64,000 nt of DNA from Peptoniphilus grossensis ph5 (GCF_000311825.1 NZ_HE978570.1:26853-90852); one strand, 5' to 3'; counted from the stretch's first letter, positions 52,656 to 61,789 are shown. The notes: a model not told the origin generated them from the sequence alone. Numbers and translations are program-made.

Positions 52656-52838
52656 TTAACCATTTCTCCTTGAAATGACATAGATAACAAAGCAAGTTAT
52701 TAGATAAACTCCAATGACAAAAATGTATTTGTAGATCAAGTCTGAAATAATTATTTCAGAAGTAAAATATTTATACAAATCAAAAATTGCCATTATGACC
52801 AATAAAATTGATAAATTTCTAAGTTGATGATTTCCCAT
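52656..52838 (-). CDS. Small two-helix membrane protein B
   Basis: 60 residues, AAGGGTGA before the ATG. Two membrane helices (about 8-25 and 35-54) and a basic end SRRNG. It follows nadE by twelve bases, so it is probably in the hflX-yigZ-nadE transcript. It resembles protein A downstream in size and topology. Function unknown. Confidence 0.65.
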   Translation of the reverse strand: MGNHQLRNLSILLVIMAIFDLYKYFTSEIIISDLIYKYIFVIGVYLITCFVIYVISRRNG

Positions 52839-52850
52839 AATTTCACCCTT

Positions 52851-53567
52851 TTAAATTTCAAATTTTGGAGCCATGACTCTCTTGTGAGAAGAGTTTTTGT
52901 GCATCCTGTCGATTTTTTCTTTTATTTCTTTTTCTGGAACTTTTTCTCCCCTAACGTAGGAGTCGAGAACTTCATAAGTAAAGCCCATTTCATCTTCGTC
53001 AGTTTGTCCCACCCAAAGTCCTGCTGATGGTTTTTTATTTATTATAAATTCTGGAAGTCCAAGTTCCTTTGCTATTTCAAAAATATCTGTCTTTAAAATA
53101 TTTGCTATTGGCATTATGTCTGCACCAGAGTCGCCGTATTTTGTTGAGTAGCCAAGATACCATTCGCTGGCATTTGATGGACCAAGGACTAGGTAGCCAA
53201 GGTCTTGGGCATAATAATAAAGTGTTGTCATCCTAAGTCTTGGCTTGATGTTTGACCTTGCCATCTTGTTTTCTGATGTAAAGGATGCCTTCATGAGCTC
53301 TTCAAAGGTGCTTGTCAAGTCAATTGTCTTTGTCTCTAAATTTATTGCCTTTGCAACTTTTAGGGCGTCTTCTCTATCCTTATCTATGCTGTCACAAGGC
53401 ATAATTAGACCAAGAGAATTGTCTGGAAAAACTCTTTTGGCTATGGCAGCAATAACTGCTGAATCAATTCCACCTGATAGGCCAAAAATAAATCCCTTGG
53501 CGCCAACTTTTTTTGCATAATCGCCTACCCATTTTACTAAATCTTCTGTAACTTTTTTATAATCCAT
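52851..53567 (-). CDS. nadE: NAD synthetase (ammonia-dependent)
   Basis: 238 residues. It amidates deamido-NAD using ATP and free ammonia, the last step of NAD synthesis after NadD (7.8-8.4 kb). The PP-loop FGLSGGIDSAV is at about 28-38; later motifs are LGPSNASEWYLGYSTKYGDSGADI and KKPSAGLWVGQTDEDEMG. There is no glutaminase domain, so ammonia is the nitrogen donor or glutamine is used through another protein. Co-transcribed with yigZ and hflX. Confidence 0.96.
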   Translation of the reverse strand: MDYKKVTEDLVKWVGDYAKKVGAKGFIFGLSGGIDSAVIAAIAKRVFPDNSLGLIMPCDSIDKDREDALKVAKAINLETKTIDLTSTFEELMKASFTSENKMARSNIKPRLRMTTLYYYAQDLGYLVLGPSNASEWYLGYSTKYGDSGADIMPIANILKTDIFEIAKELGLPEFIINKKPSAGLWVGQTDEDEMGFTYEVLDSYVRGEKVPEKEIKEKIDRMHKNSSHKRVMAPKFEI

Positions 53568-53582
53568 AATGTCTCCTAATTT

Positions 53583-54215
53583 TTAATAAATAATTTTTCC
53601 CTCAATAGTTGGAAGTTCAATTTCTTCTAAGTCTTCACTTATAAAATTTGCAGAGGTCAAGTCTCTAATTTTGTCTAAAATGCTTTTGTCATCTGCAATA
53701 TCAATTGTGGCCTCAACCTTATCTGTGTAATTTTCTTCAATGATTTTAAAATTTTCATTGGCAAGTAAATTAATTATAGCGCCATGAAAGGTGTAATCAT
53801 AAATTATTTTTGTCCTTGTGAAATTTTTCCTCACAACTCTTTTGCCTTCATCAAGGGCCTTTACAACTGCATCAGTATAAGCGCGGACAAGTCCACCTGC
53901 TCCAAGCTTTGTGCCGCCAAAGTAACGAGTGACAATGACAAGGACATTTCTCATGTCTTCTTTTTTTAGGACTTCAAGCATGGGCACACCAGCCGTGCCA
54001 GAAGGCTCTCCATCATCAGAATACCTCTGAGTAAGTCCATCCTCGCCAATAATGTAAGCATGGCAGTTGTGAGTAGCAGACCTTTCAATTTCCTTTACAT
54101 CTTTTAAAATTTCAAGAGCTTCTTCTTCACTTTTTACGAAAAAAGCTCTTCCAATGAAAATAGATTTTTTTATTTCAATTTCAGCTTTTCCATTTTTTAA
54201 AATAGAATTATACAT
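53583..54215 (-). CDS. YigZ/IMPACT family protein (UPF0029)
   Basis: 210 residues. IMPACT N-terminal domain (about 15-125) with SATHNCHAYIIG, RYSDDGEPSGTAGVPML and VTRYFGGTKLGAGGLVRAY, then a DUF1949 C-terminal domain (about 135-195). Eukaryotic IMPACT blocks the Gcn2 pathway; the bacterial role is not known. It overlaps hflX by eight bases. Confidence 0.93.
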   Translation of the reverse strand: MYNSILKNGKAEIEIKKSIFIGRAFFVKSEEEALEILKDVKEIERSATHNCHAYIIGEDGLTQRYSDDGEPSGTAGVPMLEVLKKEDMRNVLVIVTRYFGGTKLGAGGLVRAYTDAVVKALDEGKRVVRKNFTRTKIIYDYTFHGAIINLLANENFKIIEENYTDKVEATIDIADDKSILDKIRDLTSANFISEDLEEIELPTIEGKIIY

Positions 54216-55497
54216 TTACAACATAATCCTTTACTTTTTCGTATTCCCTTTCCTCTAGCTTTAATTCCAAATAAATTCCGTCATCTTCATAAAGAGGCTT
54301 TGCATCAAATTTTTCCACTAACTTGTAGAGTAAATCTGTGTCGCTGTAGGCAAATTTTAATTTCACATCAAAATATTTTTCCTTGAGATTGTCTTCGATG
54401 ATCTTTAAAAGCCCATCCATGTTCTCGTCATTTTTGGCAGAAATATAAATCTTTTTCTCTGGCAAAACTTTTAGGGGAAGATTTATGTCCTCTGTATTTA
54501 CCTTGTCAACCTTGTTAAAAACTGTGATTATATTTTTATCTAAGACATCAATGGCCTTTAAGATAGACATAGTAGTCTTGTACTGAATTTCTAAGTCCTC
54601 ACTTGATGCGTCGATGACATGGAGAATTAGATCTGAATACTTGATTTCTTCAAGAGTCGACTTAAAAGCCTCAACGATTTTTGTGGGAAGCTTGGAAACA
54701 AAACCAACAGTGTCAGAAATTATAAACTCACGACCAGAAAGGAGCCTTGCCTTTCTTGAAGATGGGTCAAGAGTTTCAAAGAGCATATTTCTCACAGAGA
54801 CCTCTCCTGAGTCTTCATCCTTTAATCTATTTAAGATTGTGGACTTGCCTGCGTTGGTGTAGCCAACAAGGGAGACAATGGGAATATTGGAATCAAGTCT
54901 TCTAGTCCTTGTGGTGTCTCTAGTCTTCTTTGCCTTGTCAAGCTTTTCCTTAATCTTGTCGATTTCTCTCTTTAACCTTCTCCTGTCAGTTTCAATAATT
55001 TGTTCACCAGGTCCTCTGGTACCAATTCCACCGCCAGTCCTTGACCATCCGTCGATGCCAAGAAGTCTAGGCAGTTGATATTCTAGCATGGCAAGCTCAA
55101 CTTGAAGCTTAGCCTCATAAGTTGTGGCACGAAGTCCAAAAATATCTAGGATTAAATTTGTCCTGTCAATTACTTTTTTCTTTATTCTCTTCTCCAAGTT
55201 CCTAACTTGTATGCCAGAAAGCTCGTCATTAAAGACAACGGCATCAACTTCTAAGAGCTCAACCATTTCCTTTATCTCGTCAACCTTACCTGACCCAATT
55301 AAATATTTTGGATTGAACTTTAAAATATTTTGCGTAACTTCACCAACAACCTCTGCCCCATCTGCAAAGACAAGGTCACTAAGCTCCTTCATAGAAGTCT
55401 CAAGGCTGTGAGGGTAGGCGCCAATATTTGTGCCGACAATAATAACTCTCTCTAATTTTTTATTTGAATTTAAATTCTCTAAATAAACATTATCCAT
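54208..55497 (-). CDS. hflX: GTPase HflX
   Basis: 429 residues. HflX splits stalled or heat-damaged 70S ribosomes. N-terminal HflX domain with DELSGIQVRNLEKR and the glycine-rich linker GGGIGTRGPGE (about 158-168), coiled linker RRRLKREIDKIKEKL, then GTPase domain: G1 GYTNAGKST (about 213-221), G3 DTVGF, G4 NKVD. A short C-terminal domain follows. First gene of hflX-yigZ-nadE. Confidence 0.96.
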   Translation of the reverse strand: MDNVYLENLNSNKKLERVIIVGTNIGAYPHSLETSMKELSDLVFADGAEVVGEVTQNILKFNPKYLIGSGKVDEIKEMVELLEVDAVVFNDELSGIQVRNLEKRIKKKVIDRTNLILDIFGLRATTYEAKLQVELAMLEYQLPRLLGIDGWSRTGGGIGTRGPGEQIIETDRRRLKREIDKIKEKLDKAKKTRDTTRTRRLDSNIPIVSLVGYTNAGKSTILNRLKDEDSGEVSVRNMLFETLDPSSRKARLLSGREFIISDTVGFVSKLPTKIVEAFKSTLEEIKYSDLILHVIDASSEDLEIQYKTTMSILKAIDVLDKNIITVFNKVDKVNTEDINLPLKVLPEKKIYISAKNDENMDGLLKIIEDNLKEKYFDVKLKFAYSDTDLLYKLVEKFDAKPLYEDDGIYLELKLEEREYEKVKDYVVNV

Positions 55498-55526
55498 GAC
55501 TACATTATACTACATAATGCTGTCAT

Positions 55527-55557
55527 AAAAAAATAAGCTAATACTATTTAGCTTATT
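55527..55557 (-). promoter_or_regulatory. Terminator-like hairpin between divergent hflX and PBP genes
   Basis: Ten-pair stem (55532-55541 with 55548-55557), six-base loop, with a T7 run on the minus strand just upstream of hflX. No minus-strand gene lies before it, so it could block antisense transcripts or attenuate hflX. Confidence 0.5.
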
Positions 55558-55610
55558 AACATAATAGTAATCATCTTCTTAAAATGTTATAATTGAAAAA
55601 AGGAGTAACT

Positions 55611-58505
55611 ATGAAAAATTTTGCACACTTTAAAAATAATTTTAAAAATTTAAATAAGGGTCAAAAAATTAAAATCGGACTTTTAATTCTGCTTTTAGTT
55701 TTTGTTTTAATTATTTCATTTTTTTCAGCACTTATTGTTTCAATTATTTCAAAAACTCCTGCCACAGACTTAAATAATTTGAGTTCTTCCTTTAATCAGA
55801 GCTCCTATATTTATTCTAAAGATGGAAATTTAATTGAAAAAATTGAATCTCTTGAGTATAGAACACTAATTGACATAGATGACATTCCCGACAATGTGAA
55901 AAATGCCTTCATAGCCATTGAAGACCACAGATTTTATAAGCACAAGGGTCTGGACCCCATTGGCATTGCATCTTCCATTGCTGCAAATATAAAGTCTCGC
56001 TCTCTTTTGCGTGGTGGATCAACTATAACTCAGCAACTGGTGCGTTCAGTTTATCTAACTAACCAAAAAACTCTTGGCAGAAAAATTCAAGAGGCTTACC
56101 TTTCTCTACGCGTGGAAGATGTCCTAGACAAAAATGAAATTTTGGAAGCCTACTTAAATAGAATCAACTTGGGACAAGGCGCCTATGGAATTGAAGCAGC
56201 TGCTCAAACTTATTTTTCTAAGGATGCAGTGGACCTTAACATTGCAGAAGCTGCCCTTCTTGCCGGCATACCAAAGTCCCCAACAAATTATTCGCCCTTT
56301 AAATCTGTTCCCCAAGAATATTTGAAGGAGGATTATAAGGTCATTGGCACTCGTGAAATTGACGGTAAGGACCTTTACATGGTTTTAAATGATGACGCCT
56401 TTAAGAGGCAAAAAACTGTCTTAATGAGAATGCACGAGCTTGGCTACATTGACGACAAGGACTATGAGCGTGCAAAAAATTATGACATAGTAAGCGCCCT
56501 AAACCCTCGCAATTTTAAAAATCACACAATGTCTACCTATTCCACTGACTACATAAAAAAAGAGGCTTCTAGGTACCTTGCTGATTTTTATAAGACATCT
56601 TTGGAAGAAGGCGAGCACAAACTTTTCACTGGTGGCTACAAGGTTTACTCCACAATTGATGAAAATATTCAAAAGGACTTAGAAGACAAGTACGAAAACT
56701 TCAAAAACTTTTTGTTAAATAGGTCATCAAGTGGCGGCAGCAGGATGTTAAACTTAAACTTTGATGAGGGCAACAACATCATCTTTGGCGACGAAATTTT
56801 ATACTTCGCTCGCAACAATATTTTAGATGAAAATTTTAATTTGGTGATTCCAAAATCATCTTACAGCATCTCCTCTCATGGCGATTTGAAAATTAAGAGC
56901 CTTTACTTCAAGGACTCGGGACAAAAAATTGACATCATAGACGCCTACATTATTGACGACAATAAAATTTTAAACACCTATGAAATTGGCGGTCTAAAAA
57001 TTGAAGAAGGTGCAGGAGAACTTAAAAACAATTATTTAATTATAGACGGATCCTACTTAAAGGACTATCTAGACTTTTATAGAGTCGAAAATGACAAGTT
57101 GATTATTTCAAATAAATATTTTGACTTCAACCCAAGCCCTCTTATGCAACCACAATCTGCCATAATTGTTGTCAACAATTACAGTGGCTTTGTTGAGGGA
57201 ATAATTGGCGGCCTTGATGTAAGGACAAAGAATGCAAAAATTTTAAATCGTGCAACAGACTCCTACAGGCAACCTGGCTCTTCTTTAACACCTTTTTCTG
57301 TCTACCTACCTGCCCTTATGGAGGGAAAAACTCTTGGCGATGTTTATGACGATGTGCCAACAACTGTTGACGGAATGTTTTGGCCACACAATTATTATGA
57401 TTCCTTTAAGGGTCTCATGACTCTTCGCCTTGCCATGGAAAATTCTTCCAATGTCATTGCGGCAGAAGTCCTAAAGGAAATAGGAAAGGACAAGGCCATA
57501 GATGTCCTTAAAAAATTTGAAATAATAAGAGAAGATGGCGACGATTATTTTATAGACCACAGGGACAACAAAAAGAAAAATGACGAAAACTTGGAGTCTC
57601 TTGCCCTTGGCAATATGCAAGTTGGCATAAGTCTTTCTCAATTATCAAAGATGTATCAGACAATTTCCAATGACGGAGTCTACAAGGAAGAAACGGCAAT
57701 TTTAAAAATTGAAGACCCAAGTGGAAATATAATTATTGACAACTCCAACAAGAAGAAAAAACTTTTTGACGAAAAGACTTCTCACCTTTTAAAGGATGTA
57801 TTTATTTCCAATAGCGATAGGGGCAACGCAAGGGGCGCCCACATTGGCAAGTCAGAAACTGGCGCTTACTTGGGACAAAACAAGGTCAATTCAGATTATT
57901 TTGTCAATGGTTTTAACAAGAGCCACACAATTTCCCTTTGGCTAGGAGCAGACTCACCAAAAATTTCTCTTGCATCAGACAAGTCAGCGGCAATTGACTT
58001 ATTTAACACAATGTCAAAAAATTTGAGCAAGGCTGAAAATTTTGACGAAGACCCATCCTATATTGTCACGAGAAAAATTTCTTCAAAGAGCGGCAAACTT
58101 GCAACAAAGATGAGCGATTACGCTGGCGCATCTTACAGCGAAAAATATATTTCTGGCACTGAGCCAAGTGAGCAAGATGACTTATTTAAAAAATATTTAA
58201 TTTGCAAGGACTCCAATAAACTTGCAACGCAGTTTTGCCCAAGTGAGTCAGTCCTATACACAGTTCGCTTCGAGAGAAAGGAAAAGTACGACGCCAAGGA
58301 CCACTACGGAATTTATCCTGACGACTATATGACTCTTCCAAAGGAACACTGCGATGTTCACACTAGAGAATGGTATAATGAATTTGGCGAAGAAGAAAAT
58401 AATTCACCAAAAAAAGATAAGGCTAAAAAATCATCAAAGCAAGAAAAGTCAAAAAAATCTTCAGATAAGATAAAGACAAGTAAAACAAGTAAGAAGAAAA
58501 AATAG
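55611..58505 (+). CDS. Class A penicillin-binding protein with degenerate transpeptidase domain
   Basis: 964 residues from ATG 55611 (AGGAG at 55601-55605). One membrane helix at about 23-48. The GT51 glycosyltransferase domain is intact: EDHRFYKHKG with catalytic Glu 104, GGSTITQQLVR, KIQEAYLSLRVE, YLNRINLGQGAYGIEAAA. In the transpeptidase domain the SxxK box reads SSLT (557-560), so the general-base lysine is Thr. SSN (612-614) keeps the second motif. The KTG box reads KSETG (747-751). It should polymerise glycan but probably cannot crosslink. A lysine/serine-rich tail ends the protein. Confidence 0.9.
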   Translation: MKNFAHFKNNFKNLNKGQKIKIGLLILLLVFVLIISFFSALIVSIISKTPATDLNNLSSSFNQSSYIYSKDGNLIEKIESLEYRTLIDIDDIPDNVKNAFIAIEDHRFYKHKGLDPIGIASSIAANIKSRSLLRGGSTITQQLVRSVYLTNQKTLGRKIQEAYLSLRVEDVLDKNEILEAYLNRINLGQGAYGIEAAAQTYFSKDAVDLNIAEAALLAGIPKSPTNYSPFKSVPQEYLKEDYKVIGTREIDGKDLYMVLNDDAFKRQKTVLMRMHELGYIDDKDYERAKNYDIVSALNPRNFKNHTMSTYSTDYIKKEASRYLADFYKTSLEEGEHKLFTGGYKVYSTIDENIQKDLEDKYENFKNFLLNRSSSGGSRMLNLNFDEGNNIIFGDEILYFARNNILDENFNLVIPKSSYSISSHGDLKIKSLYFKDSGQKIDIIDAYIIDDNKILNTYEIGGLKIEEGAGELKNNYLIIDGSYLKDYLDFYRVENDKLIISNKYFDFNPSPLMQPQSAIIVVNNYSGFVEGIIGGLDVRTKNAKILNRATDSYRQPGSSLTPFSVYLPALMEGKTLGDVYDDVPTTVDGMFWPHNYYDSFKGLMTLRLAMENSSNVIAAEVLKEIGKDKAIDVLKKFEIIREDGDDYFIDHRDNKKKNDENLESLALGNMQVGISLSQLSKMYQTISNDGVYKEETAILKIEDPSGNIIIDNSNKKKKLFDEKTSHLLKDVFISNSDRGNARGAHIGKSETGAYLGQNKVNSDYFVNGFNKSHTISLWLGADSPKISLASDKSAAIDLFNTMSKNLSKAENFDEDPSYIVTRKISSKSGKLATKMSDYAGASYSEKYISGTEPSEQDDLFKKYLICKDSNKLATQFCPSESVLYTVRFERKEKYDAKDHYGIYPDDYMTLPKEHCDVHTREWYNEFGEEENNSPKKDKAKKSSKQEKSKKSSDKIKTSKTSKKKK

Positions 58506-58513
58506 GAGGAAAT

Positions 58514-58690
58514 ATGAAAAAATTAAAGAGCCTAATTAAACTAATAGCCTTTATAAAACTTATAAAGCCAAAAAGAAGAAGGAGAAGAATAAAACTTATG
58601 CCCCTCTTAAATCCCAAGAGGGCAGGCAAGGTTTTTTATCACGCTGGCAAAATAAGAATGAGAAACGAAATAAAGAGATTATTATACTAA
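58514..58690 (+). CDS. Very basic 58-residue peptide downstream of the PBP
   Basis: ATG at 58514, five bases after AGGAGG (58503-58508), eight bases past the PBP stop, and ended by a terminator. This points to a real, co-transcribed gene. The peptide has a hydrophobic/basic first third (LIKLIAFIKLIKPK), then RRRRR at 21-25, and a C-terminal NPKRAGKVFYHAGKIRMRNE. About one third is Lys/Arg and there are two acidic residues at most. It could be a membrane-associated or nucleic-acid-binding peptide. No family recognised. Confidence 0.7.
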   Translation: MKKLKSLIKLIAFIKLIKPKRRRRRIKLMPLLNPKRAGKVFYHAGKIRMRNEIKRLLY

Positions 58691-58723
58691 AAAAAGGATC
58701 TGCTCTGCAGGTCCTTTTCTCAT
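58691..58723. terminator. Bidirectional terminator after the PBP unit and the macrodomain gene
   Basis: Twelve-pair stem (58691-58702 with 58706-58717, one G-U), three-base loop, with a T run on the minus strand and a weaker one on the plus. Confidence 0.8.
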
Positions 58724-58751
58724 TTCATTCCTAAAAAATTTTCATGGAATT

Positions 58752-59264
58752 TTATCTTTCAATCCATTCTTTGTTTTTCTTTTTCAAAACTTTTACTACA
58801 TTGTCGTTAAGGGCAGATATTGTCACATCGAGATCCTTGTCCTTTATAAAATCTCTTATGGTGTAGACTGCCACTTCTGCTGCTTCATCAAGGGGATAGC
58901 CATAGATGCCTGATGATAGGAGTGGAAAAACAATGCTCTTTAAATTATTTTCCACTGCTAAGGAAAGGGCAGACCTATAGGCTGCTTCTAAAGTTTCTCT
59001 TTCACCTTGCTTTCCATCAAAATAAATTGGTCCCACTGAATGAATTATGTATTTTGATTTTAAATTATAGCCTCTTGTAATAACAGCTTGGCCTGGTTTT
59101 ATCGGTGCAAGTTTATTACATTCTTCTTCTAAGCCTTTGTCATTTGCTTCTTTAAAAATTTGTCCGCAAACTCCGCCGCCTCTTTTTAATTCAGCGTTTG
59201 CTGCATTCACTATTGCGTCAACTTCGTAATCTAAAATATTTTTCTTTTCAATTTGAAAGCTCAT
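58752..59264 (-). CDS. Macrodomain protein, O-acetyl-ADP-ribose deacetylase-like
   Basis: 170 residues from ATG 59264, four bases after AAGGGGTG; the longer frame lacks a site. The macrodomain signatures are DAIVNAANAELKRGGGVCGQIF (about 15-36), GYNLKSKYIIHSVGP (about 65-79) and FPLLSSGIYGYPLDEAA (about 110-126). Such proteins bind ADP-ribose and remove it from proteins or O-acetyl-ADP-ribose. It stands alone between two terminators, and no ADP-ribosyltransferase is near. Confidence 0.93.
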   Translation of the reverse strand: MSFQIEKKNILDYEVDAIVNAANAELKRGGGVCGQIFKEANDKGLEEECNKLAPIKPGQAVITRGYNLKSKYIIHSVGPIYFDGKQGERETLEAAYRSALSLAVENNLKSIVFPLLSSGIYGYPLDEAAEVAVYTIRDFIKDKDLDVTISALNDNVVKVLKKKNKEWIER

Positions 59265-59365
59265 AATGCACCCCTTACTTTCTCCTTTAAAATATATACC
59301 ACATTGCAAATTTTTTAAATAGTTAAATGCAATTTTTTGACAAAAATTATATCTTTGTAAAATTC

Positions 59366-59395
59366 TATAAAAAAAGACTAACTGGAAAGTTAGCC
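59366..59395 (-). terminator. Terminator after the NhaC gene
   Basis: Eight-pair stem (59376-59383 with 59388-59395, one G-U), loop of four, then seven T on the minus strand. Confidence 0.85.
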
Positions 59396-59402
59396 TTAAA
59401 AA

Positions 59403-60908
59403 TTAATTTTCATTTTTTAAATATTTATTAATGGTCATTCTCTTTAGGACAAAGACAATTGCTGCAAGTATTACTATTCCAATTGGAAGTGTAAGTCCAG
59501 GCTTTCCTATTATGCCTGATATTAAGAAGGCAAGAGCTGAGGCACAGCCTACGCTAATTGCATAGGGAAGCTGACTGGACACATGGGCTATGTGGTCGCA
59601 ACCTGCTCCTGCTGATGACAAAATTGTTGTATCAGAAATTGGTGAGCAGTGGTCTCCAAATACTGAGCCAGAAAAAATTGCTGCAAGGACAACTGTCAAG
59701 AAGTGCATGTGGTCTGTGTGCATTAGGATTGGCACCATTATTGGAATTAAAATCCCAAAAGTTCCCCAAGCTGTTCCTGTTGAGAAGGATAAAAAGGCTC
59801 CAACAACAAAAATTATTGCAGGTAGAAGCCACATTGGCATTGTTGAGTTAGAAATTAGTGATGCAATGTAGGATCCTGTGTTTAAAAATTCGTCACTTGT
59901 GATGCCACCAATAGTCCATGCAAGGGAAAGAATTACTATGGCAGATACCATTGTCTTCATTCCTTCTACGATTCCCTTCATAAATTCTTCGAACTTTAAG
60001 AGTTTTCTCGGAAGATAAAGAAGGGCTGAAACTACTATGGCAAAGAAGGCTCCTATGACTAGGGACAAGTTTACATTTGCATCGCCAAAGGCAGCTGCTG
60101 CTCCCACTCCATCAGAGAAAAATCCTCCAGTCTTTAGCATCATCATTACTGTGACAAAAATTAATACTACAATTGGCACTACAAGGTCATAAACTCTTCC
60201 ATTCTTTGAATATTCATAGCCAACTTCTTCTTTTTCAATTATTCTTGATGTGTCATTTAATTCATACTTTTCCATTACTCCCATTTCTATATCTGTTGTA
60301 CAAAAATATAAAATCATAAGTAATGTTAAAATTGGATAGACATTCATTGGTATTGTTGAAAGAAAGACGCTCATAGGATTTTTTACTCCAGTATCTCCTA
60401 TTACTGCAACTACAGAAGCCGCCCAAGATGAAACTGGTGCAAGAATACATACAGGGGCTGCAGTGGAGTCAATTATGTGGGCAAGTTTTGCCCTTGATAC
60501 TTTATTTTCATCAATAATTGGCTTCATAACTGCACCAACAGTTAAGCAGTTAAAGTAGTCGTCTATAAAAATTAACATTCCAAGAAAAGCTGTGGCAAGC
60601 TTCGCCATTTTTTTGCTCTTGATCTTTTTGCTTGCCCACTTTCCATAGGCAAATGACCCTCCCGCCATGTTCATTACCATTACTAGAGAGCCAAGCATAG
60701 TCAAAAAGACTAACATTAAAGCGTTGTCGCCTAGCTTAGTTCCCATTAAATCAAAAACTGTTTCCAAGGCGGCAATAATATTTCCGCCAGTGTAAATAAG
60801 TCCTCCAGATAAAATGCCAATTAATAGTGAAGTTATTACTTCTTTAGTTATTAGTGCCAAGGCAATGGCAACTATTGGAGGAACTATCGATAAAATTCCA
60901 AATTCCAT
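59403..60908 (-). CDS. NhaC family Na+/H+ antiporter
   Basis: 501 residues with about eleven or twelve hydrophobic helices. The C-terminal half has the family pattern FSTGTAWGTFGILIPI, FSGSVFGDHCSPISDTTILSSAGAGCDH and SSQLPYA. The N-terminal half has FIDDYFNCLTVG and AAPVCILAPVSSWAA. Relatives exchange Na+ and H+ or malate/lactate and amino acids (MleN, Tet(L)-like), so the substrate is not certain. Upstream by sixteen bases is the TIM-barrel gene, suggesting a metabolic link between the two. Confidence 0.88.
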   Translation of the reverse strand: MEFGILSIVPPIVAIALALITKEVITSLLIGILSGGLIYTGGNIIAALETVFDLMGTKLGDNALMLVFLTMLGSLVMVMNMAGGSFAYGKWASKKIKSKKMAKLATAFLGMLIFIDDYFNCLTVGAVMKPIIDENKVSRAKLAHIIDSTAAPVCILAPVSSWAASVVAVIGDTGVKNPMSVFLSTIPMNVYPILTLLMILYFCTTDIEMGVMEKYELNDTSRIIEKEEVGYEYSKNGRVYDLVVPIVVLIFVTVMMMLKTGGFFSDGVGAAAAFGDANVNLSLVIGAFFAIVVSALLYLPRKLLKFEEFMKGIVEGMKTMVSAIVILSLAWTIGGITSDEFLNTGSYIASLISNSTMPMWLLPAIIFVVGAFLSFSTGTAWGTFGILIPIMVPILMHTDHMHFLTVVLAAIFSGSVFGDHCSPISDTTILSSAGAGCDHIAHVSSQLPYAISVGCASALAFLISGIIGKPGLTLPIGIVILAAIVFVLKRMTINKYLKNEN

Positions 60909-60924
60909 TTCTTCTCCTTTGTTT

Positions 60925-61647
60925 TTATTTCTCCTTATCTTTCATATTATGTCTATATTTTTCCATAACTTCAGAAAAAATTTCGGAGCTTGACTGTGGC
61001 GTGTAGGTGATGGCATTTGCACCTGCTTCTATAGTCGCAAGAATATGCTCATCAGTGTGACCACCTGTTGCTATAATTGGAAACTCATCTCCAACTATCT
61101 TTCTTGTATATTTTACTAGTTCTGCAGTATTTTTGCCACCAGCAATATTAAGTATCCTTGCACCTGCCTTCACCTTGCCCTTGATGTCGTCCTCTTTTGT
61201 AATTACAGTAGCTATGACGGCAATGTCTAGGGCCTTTGAAATAATTTTTATATTAGCATTGGACATAGGGGCATTTACTACAACTCCTGCTGCTCCCATA
61301 AGCTCTGCTTGCAGTCCAATATTGACAGCCCTTAGTCCAGATGTTGTTCCCCCACCGATGCCAACAAAGACAGGAACAGATGCAACTTCCATTATAGCAG
61401 AAACAATTTTAAGTTGGGGCGTAAAAGGATAAACTGACATAATTGCCTGTGCATTGTTGTTGACAATAATGGGAATATCGTTGGTAAACATGAGAGATTT
61501 TATTCTCTTGCCCATAAAGTTTATCCCACTTGCCCTATAAGTCACTTCAGGTACAGACACTTGTCTTCTTCTAAGTTCCGTATCTATACTTGGGACAAAT
61601 TTCTTTTTCTTTTCTATATTTTCAAAATTATTTTCAAAATTTTCCAT
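60925..61647 (-). CDS. TIM-barrel protein of unknown function
   Basis: 240 residues. The beta/alpha-barrel pattern is clear: VPVFVGIGGGTTSG (about 90-103), AAGVVVNAPMS, IAVIATVITKEDD, GARILNIAGGKNT, FPIIATGGHTDEHILATIEAGANAITYTP. The last stretch has the phosphate-binding look of FMN or sugar-phosphate barrels. Thus an enzyme is likely, substrate unknown. It resembles proteins loosely annotated as hydrolases in anaerobic cocci. It precedes the NhaC transporter gene by sixteen bases and probably shares its transcript. Confidence 0.75.
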   Translation of the reverse strand: MENFENNFENIEKKKKFVPSIDTELRRRQVSVPEVTYRASGINFMGKRIKSLMFTNDIPIIVNNNAQAIMSVYPFTPQLKIVSAIMEVASVPVFVGIGGGTTSGLRAVNIGLQAELMGAAGVVVNAPMSNANIKIISKALDIAVIATVITKEDDIKGKVKAGARILNIAGGKNTAELVKYTRKIVGDEFPIIATGGHTDEHILATIEAGANAITYTPQSSSEIFSEVMEKYRHNMKDKEK

Positions 61648-61789
61648 AAATCCCCCATAATTTTTTATCTTAATTTTATATTTATTTAATACGATATTTA
61701 TAATAATGTCAATTCTATTTTTTACTTTTATAAAAATAATTAATCTGTGTTATACTTTCTTTAGAATTGTTATAGAGAGAAGGAGAAAA

